A stretch of 64,000 nucleotides of DNA from Mesorhizobium sp. AR07 (GCF_024746815.1 NZ_CP080525.1:6442501-6506500), one strand, 5' to 3'; counted from the first letter of the stretch, positions 1 through 8,598 are shown. Made by a program: numbers and translations. The notes: generated by a model not told the origin, from the letters alone.

Positions 1-350
1 GCGGCCTTGAACGCATCCATGAGCCCGGCATAGGCGGCTGCGATACCGGCCACCGGGTTGCTGCTTCGCGACACGGTCTCGACCTTCAAGGAGCCACCGC
101 CGGTCGGCAAGGTCAGCAGCAGGAACTGGCGATTGCCGCCGTCGCCGACGGATGCGGCCGCGACGTGCTGGCCTTCGCCCTGGCTCTGGACGCACATTTT
201 GAACAGCAGCGTGCCGCCGACCGCTTCGAGCGCGCCGCCGACGACTTCAACAAACTCATCTTCGGAAACAGTCTTTGTATCCGGCGCCAGATCGGCCAGA
301 CTTTCGGCAAGCGAATTTTCGAGGGCCTTATCGTCGAGTTGCGCGTCCAT
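1..350 (-). CDS. hypothetical protein, incomplete at the window edge
   Basis: A reading frame starts with ATG at 350 on the minus strand, preceded by an AGAGG ribosome-binding site, and stays open to the window edge (116 residues visible; the C-terminus is outside). The N-terminus is acidic (MDAQLDDKALENSLAESLAD) and is followed by a segment with alternating hydrophobic residues (FVEVVGGALEAVGGTLLFKM) that looks like a small folded domain. No catalytic motif or export signal is visible. It is divergent from the acyl-CoA ligase, with about 210 bp between the starts that must hold both promoters. I do not recognise the family. That it is coding rests on the start, the RBS and the open frame. 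Confidence 0.7.
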   Translation of the reverse strand, partial: MDAQLDDKALENSLAESLADLAPDTKTVSEDEFVEVVGGALEAVGGTLLFKMCVQSQGEGQHVAAASVGDGGNRQFLLLTLPTGGGSLKVETVSRSSNPVAGIAAAYAGLMDAFKA

Positions 351-561
351 GCGAACCTCTTTCAGTCGCCAATCGCCCCCCTTTGCCCGTTAACGAAGCT
401 TAACGCCGACGATGGCCGGATTGTGGCGGTTTTCTCGGTCATTTCGATCAATGCCGCGCTTGTCCGTGCTGGTGGCTGGACAATCCGCCGGTTCGCACCA
501 CAATGGCACGCAAAGCTCGGCGGCACGAAAAGCTCGGCGCAAAAGCATAGGGGAGGAACGA

Positions 562-2190
562 ATGCTGGGACTGATGCAGGAATGGCCGCTGCTGTGCCAC
601 AAGCTCCTGGACAATGCCGAGCGACAGCATGGCGTGCGCGAGATCGTGTCGCGCTCGATCGAGGGGCCGATCGTGCGCACCACCTATGCGGACATCCATC
701 GTCGCGCCCTGAAGGTGGCCCAGCGACTGGAACGCGACGGCTACGGGTTGGGCGACCGCATTGCCACACTGGCCTGGAACACCGCGCGTCACATCGAGGC
801 CTGGTACGGCATCATGGGGGTTGGCGCCATCTACCACACGCTCAATCCGCGCCTGTTTCCCGAGCAGATCGTCTGGATCATGAACCATGCCGAGGACAAG
901 GCTGTTTTCGTCGACCTGACCTTCATGCCGTTGCTCGAGAAGATCGCCGGCGCCGTCAAGTCGCTGAAACAGGTGATCGTGCTGACCGACAGGGCGCACA
1001 TGCCGCGGACGACACTGCCGAATGTGGTCGCCTATGAAGACTGGCTTGATGAGGCGGATGGCGATTTCGCCTGGAAGACCTTCGACGAAGGCACCGCCGC
1101 CGGCATGTGCTACACGTCGGGAACCACCGGCGATCCAAAAGGCGTCGTCTACAGCCACCGTTCGAACGTGCTGCACGCCATGATCGCCGCCATGCCCGAC
1201 GCCATGGGCCTGTCGTCACGCGATACGATCTTGCCGGTCGTGCCGATGTTCCACGCCAATGCCTGGGGCCTTGGCCAAAGCGGGCCGATGATCGGCGCCA
1301 AGCTGGTCATGCCCGGCTGCAAGATGGATGGCGCCTCGATCTACGAATTGCTCGATACCGAGAAGGTGACCTTTAGCGCCGCCGTGCCGACCGTATGGAT
1401 GATGCTGCTGCAGCACCTGGAGGAGACCGGCAAGAAGCTTCCCTATCTGAACAAGGTGGTCATCGGCGGCTCGGCCTGCCCACGCGCGATCATGGCGAAG
1501 TTTCAGCAGAACTACGATGTCCAGGTCATCCATGCCTGGGGCATGACCGAGATGTCGCCGCTCGGCACGCTGTGTACCCTGAAGCCGGAATATGCCGGCC
1601 TTGAGGGTGAGGCACGGCTCGATGTCAAGCAGAAACAGGGCTACCCGCCCTTCGGCGTCGAGATGAAGGTGACCGACGACGACGACAATGCACAGCCATG
1701 GGATGGCAAGACGTTTGGCCGCTTGAAAGTGCGCGGACCGGCCGTTGCCCGCGCCTATTACGGCGGTGCCGGCGCGGAGCAGTTCGACGCGGACGGATGG
1801 TTCGACACCGGCGACGTCGCTCATATCGATGCCGGCGGCTACATGCAGATCACCGATCGCGCCAAGGATGTCATCAAATCCGGCGGCGAATGGATTTCGA
1901 CCATCGACCTCGAGAATCTGGCTGTCGGCCACCCCGATGTCGCGGAGGCAGCGGCCATCGGGGTTCACCATTCGAAATGGGGCGAGCGGCCGTTGCTGGT
2001 CGTGGTTGCCAAGCCGGGCAAGGAACCGACCAAGGCTGATATTCTCGATTTCATGGACGGCAAGGTGGCCAAATGGTGGATGCCGGACGATGTTGCCTTC
2101 GTCGGCGAAATTCCGCACACCGCCACCGGCAAGATCCAGAAGATCACCTTGCGTCAGCAATTTAAGGACTATCGCTTGCCGACGGATTGA
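562..2190 (+). CDS. AMP-forming fatty-acyl-CoA ligase (long-chain acyl-CoA synthetase family)
   Basis: Activates a carboxylic acid, probably a fatty acid, to acyl-AMP and then acyl-CoA in the cytoplasm. The 542-residue protein has the usual length and motif order of the ANL superfamily: the P-loop [16 protein letters not shown] (about 177-192), the A5 motif [12 protein letters not shown] (about 327-338), the A7 motif GWFDTGDVA (about 413-421), the hinge [15 protein letters not shown], and the C-terminal catalytic lysine region [10 protein letters not shown]. The frame is open from 412, but I place the start at the ATG at 562 because GGGAGG lies just before it and the family begins here ([10 protein letters not shown]). 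The close relatives I know include long-chain acyl-CoA and 3-methylmercaptopropionate CoA ligases; the substrate cannot be read from sequence. It appears to be a single-gene unit, followed by an intergenic repeat. Confidence 0.93.
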   Translation: MLGLMQEWPLLCHKLLDNAERQHGVREIVSRSIEGPIVRTTYADIHRRALKVAQRLERDGYGLGDRIATLAWNTARHIEAWYGIMGVGAIYHTLNPRLFPEQIVWIMNHAEDKAVFVDLTFMPLLEKIAGAVKSLKQVIVLTDRAHMPRTTLPNVVAYEDWLDEADGDFAWKTFDEGTAAGMCYTSGTTGDPKGVVYSHRSNVLHAMIAAMPDAMGLSSRDTILPVVPMFHANAWGLGQSGPMIGAKLVMPGCKMDGASIYELLDTEKVTFSAAVPTVWMMLLQHLEETGKKLPYLNKVVIGGSACPRAIMAKFQQNYDVQVIHAWGMTEMSPLGTLCTLKPEYAGLEGEARLDVKQKQGYPPFGVEMKVTDDDDNAQPWDGKTFGRLKVRGPAVARAYYGGAGAEQFDADGWFDTGDVAHIDAGGYMQITDRAKDVIKSGGEWISTIDLENLAVGHPDVAEAAAIGVHHSKWGERPLLVVVAKPGKEPTKADILDFMDGKVAKWWMPDDVAFVGEIPHTATGKIQKITLRQQFKDYRLPTD

Positions 2191-2232
2191 CGGGAATGTT
2201 GCGTCTTTCGGCTTCAAGCCGCAGCCAAAAGG

Positions 2233-2334
2233 CTCTAGAGCAATTCAAGGAAAACTGTGAACCGGTTTTCCCGGGAAAAGCGCGTAGCGCTTTCCCTTGC
2301 GGAATTGCGTCAAAACAAAGAGATAGAGCAGTTC
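2233..2334. repeat. nested palindromic intergenic repeat of rhizobial type
   Basis: This roughly 100-bp non-coding stretch is made of nested palindromes: CTCTAGAG at its left end, GCAATTC (2240-2246) paired with GAATTGC (2302-2308), the perfect 14-bp palindrome TTTTCCCGGGAAAA (2266-2279), and GGGAAAAGCGC facing GCGCTTTCCC across three bases. It ends in AGATAGAGCAGTTC, which resembles its start. Elements with this wording occur in intergenic regions of Mesorhizobium and relatives (general knowledge, not checked here). In RNA it would fold into a strong stem and may end or stabilise the acyl-CoA ligase transcript. Confidence 0.75.
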
Positions 2335-2397
2335 GTCGTTTCCGTGAACGATGGACCGCCTTAAGTCTCCGTTCGGGTTGGGGTGGTGCGGCAATCG

Positions 2398-3183
2398 ATG
2401 GCAAGTATTCCTGAACGGCAGACGTCGAGGGCGGCCGGCTGGTCGCGGCGCACCGCGGCCTTTTCGGCGGTGCTGCTGCTGACCGTCTTCGCCGGCCATC
2501 GCTTCGACCTTGTCGAAACCCCCGTTTTCCTGTGGGTGCTGGGCATTGTCGCGCTGCTGGCGGCGCTGGCGCTGTTGTTTGCCGGGTTTGCCTTTTCGCG
2601 GTTATGGAACTTTGGCGACCTCGGCGGTCGCGCCCTGACGGTGGGCTCCCTTTTGGCGCTGCTGGTGCTCGTGCCCTTTGGCGTTGCCGCCTACTGGGCG
2701 ACAATCTATCCGCCGCTCAGGGACATCTCGACGGATTTCGACGATCCGCCCGCGCTCGACGTGAGCGACCGGACGAAGGATATGAATGTGCTTGCTCCGT
2801 CGACACCAGGCGAGCAGCGGTTGCAGACCGAGAGCTATCCGCTGGTCAGCGCTCGCAGCTACGATCTGCCGTTCGACACCGTCGTGGATGCCGTCGAAAG
2901 CGTGCTCGACCGGCGCAATTGGGATCTTACCGAACCTTATCCGGACCTCAGAGGGCAAAGCGAGGTGACGATTGCCGCCGTGGCCAAGGGTTTCGTCCTC
3001 GGTCTTCCCGCCGACGTCGCGATCCGCATGACCGACGACGGGGACACGATCATCGTCGACATGCGGTCGGCGTCTCGCTACGGGCGCTACGACCTCGGCG
3101 ACAATGCCGCGCGTATCGTCGATTTCCTAGCCGAACTCGACCAGGAAGTCGCCGGTCAGGTTGGCGCGGCTCCGGCCGAATAG
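2398..3183 (+). CDS. DUF1499 membrane protein
   Basis: A 261-residue protein with hydrophobic segments near residues 18-36, 43-67 and 79-98, followed by a soluble C-terminal part. That part carries the DUF1499 pattern: SYPLVSARSYDLPFDTVVDAVE, then the conserved W of RNWDL, and near the end ADVAIRMTDDGDTIIVDMRSASRYGRYDLGDN. The family is common in alphaproteobacteria, usually membrane-anchored, with no settled function. The start is either GTG at 2383 or ATG at 2398; I chose the ATG because neither has a clear Shine-Dalgarno. It is the last core-like gene before the accessory island. Confidence 0.85.
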   Translation: MASIPERQTSRAAGWSRRTAAFSAVLLLTVFAGHRFDLVETPVFLWVLGIVALLAALALLFAGFAFSRLWNFGDLGGRALTVGSLLALLVLVPFGVAAYWATIYPPLRDISTDFDDPPALDVSDRTKDMNVLAPSTPGEQRLQTESYPLVSARSYDLPFDTVVDAVESVLDRRNWDLTEPYPDLRGQSEVTIAAVAKGFVLGLPADVAIRMTDDGDTIIVDMRSASRYGRYDLGDNAARIVDFLAELDQEVAGQVGAAPAE

Positions 3184-3391
3184 ATCCATTTGCAGTTTTG
3201 AAGCCGCATGGGCGCAATCCCTGTTAAACCGCAAAATACAGGGATCTCGACCGCAAAACCCAGTCGGCGACGATTTTCCACCCTGAATTGGTCCGTAAAT
3301 TCAAGGGATACAGAAGAGTTCCCCAACAGGGAATGTTTTCTGGGTAAGAGGGAAAGAAACAGGAATATCAGTTCCATTTGCTCGATGTCCG
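3184..3391. other. left island junction region with scattered CAGGGA/TCCCTG words
   Basis: No gene is supported here. The stretch contains repeated short words related to ACAGGGAA and its complement (near 3218, 3237, 3302 and 3328), as in degenerate repeat debris sometimes found next to inserted DNA in rhizobia. The change in gene content from core-like to accessory falls here, so it is the best candidate for the left edge of the island. I could not find a matching direct repeat at 30.5-30.7 kb. Confidence 0.4.
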
Positions 3392-3682
3392 CTACCGGCG
3401 AAACCTGCTGCGAAGGGCATCATCCGGGCGCGCCGAAGCGATTTGAAGGTAGTGTGCTGAGAGTTCTGCAAATTCGCTGAGAGATGGCGGCCATGGCAGG
3501 CTGGTGATGTTCAACGTCACCTGATTCCCGTGAAGGAACGCCACCATGACCAAGATAGAAGGTAATCCGACAGCGAACCGAAGGAGTTCCTGGGAGGCTC
3601 CCTCGACGTGGCTGATGCCCGAGGTCACCCCAGGCCGAAGAGCTTTGATGTAGACCGGAGGAGAGAACCAGTGCAGAGCCAT
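3392..3682 (-). CDS. DUF982-like small protein
   Basis: A 96-residue frame starting at ATG 3682 (a GTG at 3712 in the same frame is the alternative). The start MALHWFSPPVYIK and the following spacing to SHVEGASQELLRF resemble the DUF982 family, small proteins abundant in Rhizobiales that begin with a W/F-x-P-V strand followed by a helix. No catalytic residues are known for the family. It lies last in the minus-strand operon that starts at 6318. There is no strong ribosome-binding site, so translation is less certain than for its neighbours. The family assignment rests on the N-terminal half only. Confidence 0.45.
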   Translation of the reverse strand: MALHWFSPPVYIKALRPGVTSGISHVEGASQELLRFAVGLPSILVMVAFLHGNQVTLNITSLPWPPSLSEFAELSAHYLQIASARPDDALRSRFRR

Positions 3683-3708
3683 TGGGGGGACTATCAGATA
3701 TTTTGGGA

Positions 3709-4082
3709 TCACGAGGAAAGTCTGCCGCCGTCGAGAGGATGCCGAGCGCCCTCAGGATTCTGATCCGGTCCATAGCTTCGGTCCTGCCGACGCTTTGATG
3801 AGCGCCTGCCGATCTGCTCGGGCGATGTCGCACCGGTCAAGATGTCGCCGATGCGTTCCTGTGCGAAGTCCGCCAGTTCCTCAGCCTCGGTCAATGTCGC
3901 GGCCCTAGCATCGAGAAGAGCTCGGCAAAGACGGCCTGCATATGCCTCGGGTCGTCGGCAGCCGTATTGGTCTGATACCAGGAATCGGCGGCTGCGCATT
4001 CGGGGCAGACATCGGGACGTCGCCCACGGCCCTCCGTCCTGCATTCGGTGCAGAGCCAGCGCCATTTCTTCTCGTTCGTCAT
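3709..4082 (-). pseudogene. small zinc-ribbon protein, apparently frameshifted
   Basis: A frame from ATG 4082 begins MTNEKKWRWLCTECRTEG and carries CTEC and CPEC pairs that form a zinc ribbon at residues 11-29. It stops at 3891 after 63 residues. A second frame continues with no gap from the same place (DARAATLTEAEELADFAQER...) to a stop at 3709 and reads like a natural helical C-terminus. One base gained or lost near 3900 would join them into a protein of about 124 residues. The start overlaps the upstream gene by four bases (ATGA), typical of translational coupling. The 63-residue form alone could still be functional. Confidence 0.5.
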
Positions 4083-4438
4083 TCCAGCACCTCGTCGCCA
4101 GGCTCCGGAGGCACGTCAGGAGCGCCGTCGATGATCGCGAACGCGCGCTCCGCCTTCAGGCGGTCCAGGAACACTCGCGTCAGCTGCGTCACCCGCTCGT
4201 ACTCTCGAATGCGGGATTCCAACAGCTGCTCGGAGGTCTGACCGGACATCCCGGTTCCATCGGGAAACACGATCTCATGCTTGGCATCCGGGAGCCGGAC
4301 CAGCACGGCGAAAGAGTCACATTCCCACCCCGCCCACATGATCGGCACGACGGCGAGAGCGTCGTAGCCAACGTCGCCGAAGCGGTCGTGCATCTCGTCG
4401 GCAAGCATTCGCAGTTGGCTGCGGTCCAGGTCCGTCAT
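4079..4438 (-). CDS. hypothetical protein of the island operon
   Basis: A 119-residue protein starting MTDLDRSQLRMLADEMHD. Its ATG overlaps the stop of the upstream gene as TGATG, and its own end overlaps the next start by four bases, so it sits inside a tightly coupled operon. It has no signal peptide or membrane segment. The middle (DSFAVLVRLPDAKHEIVFPDG) looks like two beta strands, followed by a long charged helix (LLESRIREYERVTQLTRVFLDRLKAERAF). I do not recognise the family. A GTG one codon upstream is the alternative start. Confidence 0.65.
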   Translation of the reverse strand: MTDLDRSQLRMLADEMHDRFGDVGYDALAVVPIMWAGWECDSFAVLVRLPDAKHEIVFPDGTGMSGQTSEQLLESRIREYERVTQLTRVFLDRLKAERAFAIIDGAPDVPPEPGDEVLE

Positions 4439-4851
4439 CACATCCCCGCCGACGGCGGCGCGGGCACGCCGCCTTCGGCATGGTCCTCACAGCGGGTCAG
4501 CAGCCAGGCACCGCCCTGAACGCGGAAAACGCCGGGCCTGCCGCAGACCTCGCAGGTCCCAGCCGCACGGGCTTCGGCTGCGCTATAGGCCGCGTGGATT
4601 TGAGTCTCCGCAGCGGTCGCGACGCGCTTGCCGAGGCGGTAATAAATCCGCAGGCCGCCCAGTTTTTCTTTGATCTGGAGGAGAGTGAAGTCCCTTTCCT
4701 TGCCCTTCGGGTTCACCCGTCTGACGACGGCGAAAAACTCCCGAAGGATCGGGAACCACCCAGTGTCGCACTCGAATTGCTTTGTCACGATCCCGGGGAA
4801 TTCGGCTTTGATGGCTTCGTATTTCCGACTGTGCTCGGTCTCGACGGTCAT
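4438..4851 (-). CDS. phage/island-type hypothetical protein with C-terminal zinc ribbon
   Basis: The 137-residue protein has the order seen in a widespread but uncharacterised phage and island family: CDTGWFPILREFFAVV, then LLQIKEKLGGLRIYYRL, then a C-terminal CEVCGRPG and RCEDHAEG with the Cys/His arrangement of a zinc ribbon. In relatives the middle motif reads QVKEKFGxLRFY (from memory, not a search). I place the start at ATG 4851, since GGAGATTTG precedes it, rather than at the upstream in-frame codon at 4917, which would run into the preceding gene's end. It is followed directly by the 119-residue gene. Confidence 0.7.
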   Translation of the reverse strand: MTVETEHSRKYEAIKAEFPGIVTKQFECDTGWFPILREFFAVVRRVNPKGKERDFTLLQIKEKLGGLRIYYRLGKRVATAAETQIHAAYSAAEARAAGTCEVCGRPGVFRVQGGAWLLTRCEDHAEGGVPAPPSAGM

Positions 4852-4906
4852 CGTCAAATCTCCAAATCGGTCCGGTTGTAAAGTTTTCGCAAAAACATTA
4901 CAGCGC

Positions 4907-5671
4907 TCAAATCTCAACGACTAAGCCGGGGTCGAACCTCGGATTCTCGTTGCCGTATCCACGCGGGTTGCAGCCCACACGCGTGTCGCGCACCCGGTAG
5001 TCGAAGGAATCATGGACGTGGCCGTGCACCCACAGCGCAGGCTTGTGAATCTCGATCATGCCCGACAGGTCTGAAGCGAATGCACCGTTGAGCGCGCTCT
5101 GCCCGTAGCGCTCATGGACCGAATTCCGGTGCGGAGCATGGTGCGTGACGACAACAGTTGGACCGTCAAACGGAGACTGCAATTCCCGCCGGATGTATGC
5201 CGCCGAGGCTTCATGCAGTTCCCTGGCTCGGCCTGCCGTGAACGCCTCATGCGGCGACTGCGTCCACGTGATTGCCCGGTAGTCTGTGAGCATGCCCTCC
5301 GCCGTCGCCATCGCCCAAGCCAGGTCGCGGGGGCTGCGGCTATCGAGCGCGAAGTCCGTCCAGAGCGTCGCCCCGACGAACCTGACGCCGCCGATGACGA
5401 CGCTGGAGTTCTCAAGGAAATGCACGTTCGGCAGCCTGATCTGCCGCGCGAACGCCAGCTGTTCGACGACCGAGTAGCGGTAGAATTCGTGGTTCCCGGC
5501 AACGAAGATCGTCGGCATGAACGCGGCGATCTCGCGCCCGATCCAGTGCATGGCATTAGATACGCCGTTGGTGACGTCGCCCGCTACGATGCACACGTCC
5601 GCGTCCGCCGGCGGGATCGGCAGCATGTCCTCGTAGTCGAGGTGGAGATCGGAGAGGACCCATAGCTTCAC
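4907..5671 (-). CDS. calcineurin-like metallophosphoesterase
   Basis: A 254-residue phosphoesterase starting at a GTG that overlaps the previous gene's TGA. The metal-binding motifs appear in the family's order: SDLHLDYED near the N-terminus, VAGDVTNG, GNHEFYRY, THHAPH and finally HGHVHDSFDY. Together these bind two metal ions at the active site. Members cleave phosphodiesters or phosphomonoesters in nucleotides, nucleic acids or proteins; the substrate here is unknown. The frame is open further upstream, but that part overlaps the preceding gene and is low-complexity Arg-rich translation, so the GTG at 5671 is the likely start. It is one of two phosphoesterases in tandem. Confidence 0.85.
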   Translation of the reverse strand: MKLWVLSDLHLDYEDMLPIPPADADVCIVAGDVTNGVSNAMHWIGREIAAFMPTIFVAGNHEFYRYSVVEQLAFARQIRLPNVHFLENSSVVIGGVRFVGATLWTDFALDSRSPRDLAWAMATAEGMLTDYRAITWTQSPHEAFTAGRARELHEASAAYIRRELQSPFDGPTVVVTHHAPHRNSVHERYGQSALNGAFASDLSGMIEIHKPALWVHGHVHDSFDYRVRDTRVGCNPRGYGNENPRFDPGLVVEI

Positions 5672-6318
5672 GGCTTCGCCCTCCCAGCCTGGCGCTCTCG
5701 GAATTTCACCGCCCCGTCGCGCGCGGCGTACTGCGAGGCCTTGTTCATGAGCCGCATGCAGATGTCTTCGATCCGCTGCTCCGCATGCTCGATCGTGTAG
5801 TCGGCCTGGCGGACGAATTCTTCGGCTGCGACCGGTTTGAAATCCTGCGCGTCTACGCCGACGTCGATAGAGCCTGGCATGCCGAGAAGCTTGCCGTGAC
5901 TGTGTCCAAAAGCCTGGTAGGCACCCCGATGCTGCGCATTCCACGCATAACCCGCGTAGTGCGAAAGCATGATCCTTTGTCCGTCATGCATGATCTCTGC
6001 GGCATGCGCGATCTCGGCCCATTGCAGCCGCTGCAAGGATAGGAGGATGTTGCCTTTCTTGTCCGTGTCGTGATTGCCGACGATCAGCTTCTTCGTGCCA
6101 TTCAAAGCGTAGAAGATTTGGGCAACCCTGCGCTCGTCCAGCCCCATTGCGAAGTCGCCCAGATGCCAAACGGTGTCGCGTGGGTGGACGATGGCATTCC
6201 AGTTGTCGATGAGCGTCTGGTCCATCTCGTCGACGGACGAATAGGGACGATCACAAGCCTCGGGTTTGAGCATGAGTGCATGACCGAAATGGGTATCTGC
6301 AGTCAGGAAGGTACACAT
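5668..6318 (-). CDS. metallophosphoesterase of the small prophage/YfcE-like type
   Basis: A 216-residue protein, first gene of the minus-strand operon. It shows the binuclear metallophosphoesterase motifs TADTHFGHALML (residues 6-17), WHLGDFAMG, IVGNHDTDKKGN, LSHYAGYAW and AFGHSHGKL. The start is ATG 6318, with GGAG six to ten bases upstream; the open frame further upstream to 6579 is probably leader. Similar short phosphoesterases with a DTHFGH start are common in phages and mobile islands, where the substrate is generally unknown. The gene overlaps the second phosphoesterase by four bases, which suggests the two proteins are made together. Confidence 0.85.
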   Translation of the reverse strand: MCTFLTADTHFGHALMLKPEACDRPYSSVDEMDQTLIDNWNAIVHPRDTVWHLGDFAMGLDERRVAQIFYALNGTKKLIVGNHDTDKKGNILLSLQRLQWAEIAHAAEIMHDGQRIMLSHYAGYAWNAQHRGAYQAFGHSHGKLLGMPGSIDVGVDAQDFKPVAAEEFVRQADYTIEHAEQRIEDICMRLMNKASQYAARDGAVKFRERQAGRAKP

Positions 6319-6603
6319 AGGAGAACTCCTCGAAACGATAGCGTATGTCTGCGTGCCGCAAGGCACGCGGGTGGGCTGGGTCAGCCCGCTATTCGGTTCG
6401 GGATCCTCGTCATGATGTCGTCTCCGTCTGATGCTCATTTTTAGCACCAGAGATCTAAGGAAGTGCGATCGGACTACAGGGCTCGCCTGAGGGGCGTCAA
6501 GTGTCCTTGGCGCCTTCGTGCTCAGGAGTGTCCCGATCACGCGCTTCGTGGCTTTGATCAACCGTCTGCCCGGAACCACATCCTCGGACGGAGCAGGTGT
6601 GAC

Positions 6604-6622
6604 CGCGAAAATAATTATCGCG
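6604..6622. promoter_or_regulatory. near-perfect 19-bp palindrome in a divergent intergenic region
   Basis: CGCGAAAATAATTATCGCG has eight of nine base pairs in register around its centre. It lies in the 426 bp between the start of the minus-strand operon (6318) and the start of the Rep-like gene (6745), about 120 bp before the latter. An AT-rich core in a palindrome within GC-rich DNA is the usual look of an operator for a dimeric repressor. No other gene is supported in this interval. Confidence 0.4.
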
Positions 6623-6744
6623 CCCAGTTTTGTTGACGAGGAAGTGCGGGTCCTTGGATGAACTCTTCGAGATTTGTCAGGTCGCCATTCTGATCCCTCT
6701 GCCGGCTATTGTGGCCGTCCGGTAGACGCCGAACCCTGATCCTC

Positions 6745-8598
6745 ATGAATGGGATCGGTATGCAGGGTTCGGGTGGTAGGGCGCAGGCGTTCAGTGCCGC
6801 GTTTGCTGCTGCGCGTGCCACCAGATCGGCCTTGCTAGCCGACGAGCGCGAGCAAAAGAAGCGCCGGAAGGCCCGCAAGCGCGCCGTCATGCCTGACGGT
6901 CTGACCGAAGCCGAACAACGCACCTGGCGCCTCAAGGAACAACTCCGCTTCGAAGACGCGAAAAAGTTCGCAGAGAACGCCCGTTTCGAAAGCGGTCTCG
7001 TCGACGAGCGCCTCCGGGAAGGCTTCAAGCTCCTGTTCCCCCGAAAGATCTGCGGGCGCTGGCGCGAAGGCGTTTGCGAAAAGGGCTTGCGTAGCGTCGC
7101 TTTCGGACTCCCCGGGCAGATGCTCGTCGCGTCGACCCACAAGCGCGGCGATCTCCGGGTGTCCTGGGATAAAGCGGCTCTCGGCGTCGAGAGCCGTTCC
7201 AAGCTGCTGTCGCTTGACCTGCCGTATCTCGAAGGCAACAAAACCTTCCTCTCATTCTGGCGCATCGACCTCGACATGTCCTGGTCGTCAATCGAGTCGT
7301 TCAAGGACGACATCCATCAACTCGTGGGCTGCAAGATCCCGTTCGCGCCGCATCTCGTCGCGGGAGACGAACTCCGCGATGGCACGTTCGTGAGGCCGCA
7401 CCTCTATTTCTTCTTGCCTCCGGGCGAGGCCGTCTGGAACGACCCCGAGGATCCACGGTGCAACATGTGCACGGTGAAGTTTTTCGAAGGCGTCTACTAC
7501 GGCATCGTAGACGCGCTGAAGTCGATCAAGGCTGACCCGGGCGCTCCCGCGACGACCCAACGCGGCAAAAACCCACTGTCGCCGCTCCTGCTCGGTTTCA
7601 CGATGAACGACCGCGAGTTCATGTCGATGTCGCGTTGGGCAGGGTGGGTCGACACTTCTCTCAACCGCGATGCACTCGTGCGACATGCCGCGGCGGAAAA
7701 CGCCGGCCTCGACATCAAGACCTCAAACCAGTTCTTCACCGCGGTCCAGAAGCAGGCATACAGTCTCCTGCGTCGCTGGTACTATAACTCCGACCTTCGT
7801 CTGCGCGCCCGCGACCAGGGCGGTATCGCGGATGAGCTGCATCAGGCCCTCGAGCCTGTCGCGCAGGAGATGTCCGCGCGCATGTGCAGCCACATCTCTG
7901 AGCATCAGGTGACCCTGATGGTCGCCCGGGTCTCGTCCTACGCCGCTGGCGCGTTTGATCCAGCAAGGCTCGAGAAGGACATCGTCCGGAAAGCTCTCAT
8001 GCACATCGTTGACGGCCTCACGACGGTCAGGGAACGGCAGCAGGTCGCCGCCGAATATGCATCGAAGGAGAAGGCCGAAAAGACGCTCCGGCGCCTCGTG
8101 GGCGCATGGGATTCTCTTGCCGTAGAATCCTTGCACGTCTCGAAGGCGGCGCTGGCCCGCGAGGCCAAGGTTTCCCGTCCGACCGTCTACGCGAGATGGG
8201 CGGAACTGCAGGCCGTCCTTGAGGTCCGCAACGGGTGTAAAGTTCGGTGTATAGATAAAAAGCTTCCCACTGGCACGGCCATGCCTGGATTGAAGGGCAC
8301 GGCACTGCAGGACAGGAGGCCTCTCGGAAAGCTACATGGCCAGTCCGAGCACCCCATGGCCCAGACCAGAACGATGGCGGAAATCCAGCCCTTCGTGACT
8401 CGGAAACGGGAGACCGCATTCCGCATCTCTCGGGACGTCCTGCACGAAACCCATCCTGGCGCCGTCGGTCCAGCATGGTGCGGGGCTCAGTGGCTCGACG
8501 AGGAAGACGACGAGGATGCAATGCTGATTGCAATGCAGGAATCCTTCCCCGCGGAAGACTATGTCGCCGCTGCCGAGTGGCTCTGTGAAGATCCTTAG
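6745..8598 (+). CDS. Rep-like protein with primase-type (AEP) motifs and C-terminal HTH
   Basis: A 617-residue protein, mostly unlike anything I can name. The region RIDLDMSWSS (173-182) has a D-x-D pair in a hydrophobic strand, followed by HLYFFLPPGEAVW and, near 272-280, QRGKNPLSP. This order resembles the archaeo-eukaryotic primase-like replicases of plasmids and phages, where D-x-D binds metal and a K-N-P/L motif follows. Residues about 463-493 (SKAALAREAKVSRPTVYARW) form a clear helix-turn-helix. The N-terminus is very basic and probably helical. I infer an initiator or primase that binds an origin in the island. The start is uncertain between ATG 6745 and ATG 6760. It could instead be a large DNA-binding protein with no catalytic activity. 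Confidence 0.5.
   Translation: MNGIGMQGSGGRAQAFSAAFAAARATRSALLADEREQKKRRKARKRAVMPDGLTEAEQRTWRLKEQLRFEDAKKFAENARFESGLVDERLREGFKLLFPRKICGRWREGVCEKGLRSVAFGLPGQMLVASTHKRGDLRVSWDKAALGVESRSKLLSLDLPYLEGNKTFLSFWRIDLDMSWSSIESFKDDIHQLVGCKIPFAPHLVAGDELRDGTFVRPHLYFFLPPGEAVWNDPEDPRCNMCTVKFFEGVYYGIVDALKSIKADPGAPATTQRGKNPLSPLLLGFTMNDREFMSMSRWAGWVDTSLNRDALVRHAAAENAGLDIKTSNQFFTAVQKQAYSLLRRWYYNSDLRLRARDQGGIADELHQALEPVAQEMSARMCSHISEHQVTLMVARVSSYAAGAFDPARLEKDIVRKALMHIVDGLTTVRERQQVAAEYASKEKAEKTLRRLVGAWDSLAVESLHVSKAALAREAKVSRPTVYARWAELQAVLEVRNGCKVRCIDKKLPTGTAMPGLKGTALQDRRPLGKLHGQSEHPMAQTRTMAEIQPFVTRKRETAFRISRDVLHETHPGAVGPAWCGAQWLDEEDDEDAMLIAMQESFPAEDYVAAAEWLCEDP

Noticed and set aside
1216-2217. 333-codon minus-strand frame
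   Set aside because: It is the antisense of the acyl-CoA ligase, with no start signal and a low-quality product typical of GC-rich antisense frames.
5671-5944. N-terminal extension of the second metallophosphoesterase
   Set aside because: It overlaps the first phosphoesterase gene and is Arg-rich; the GTG at 5671 is in the normal coupled position.
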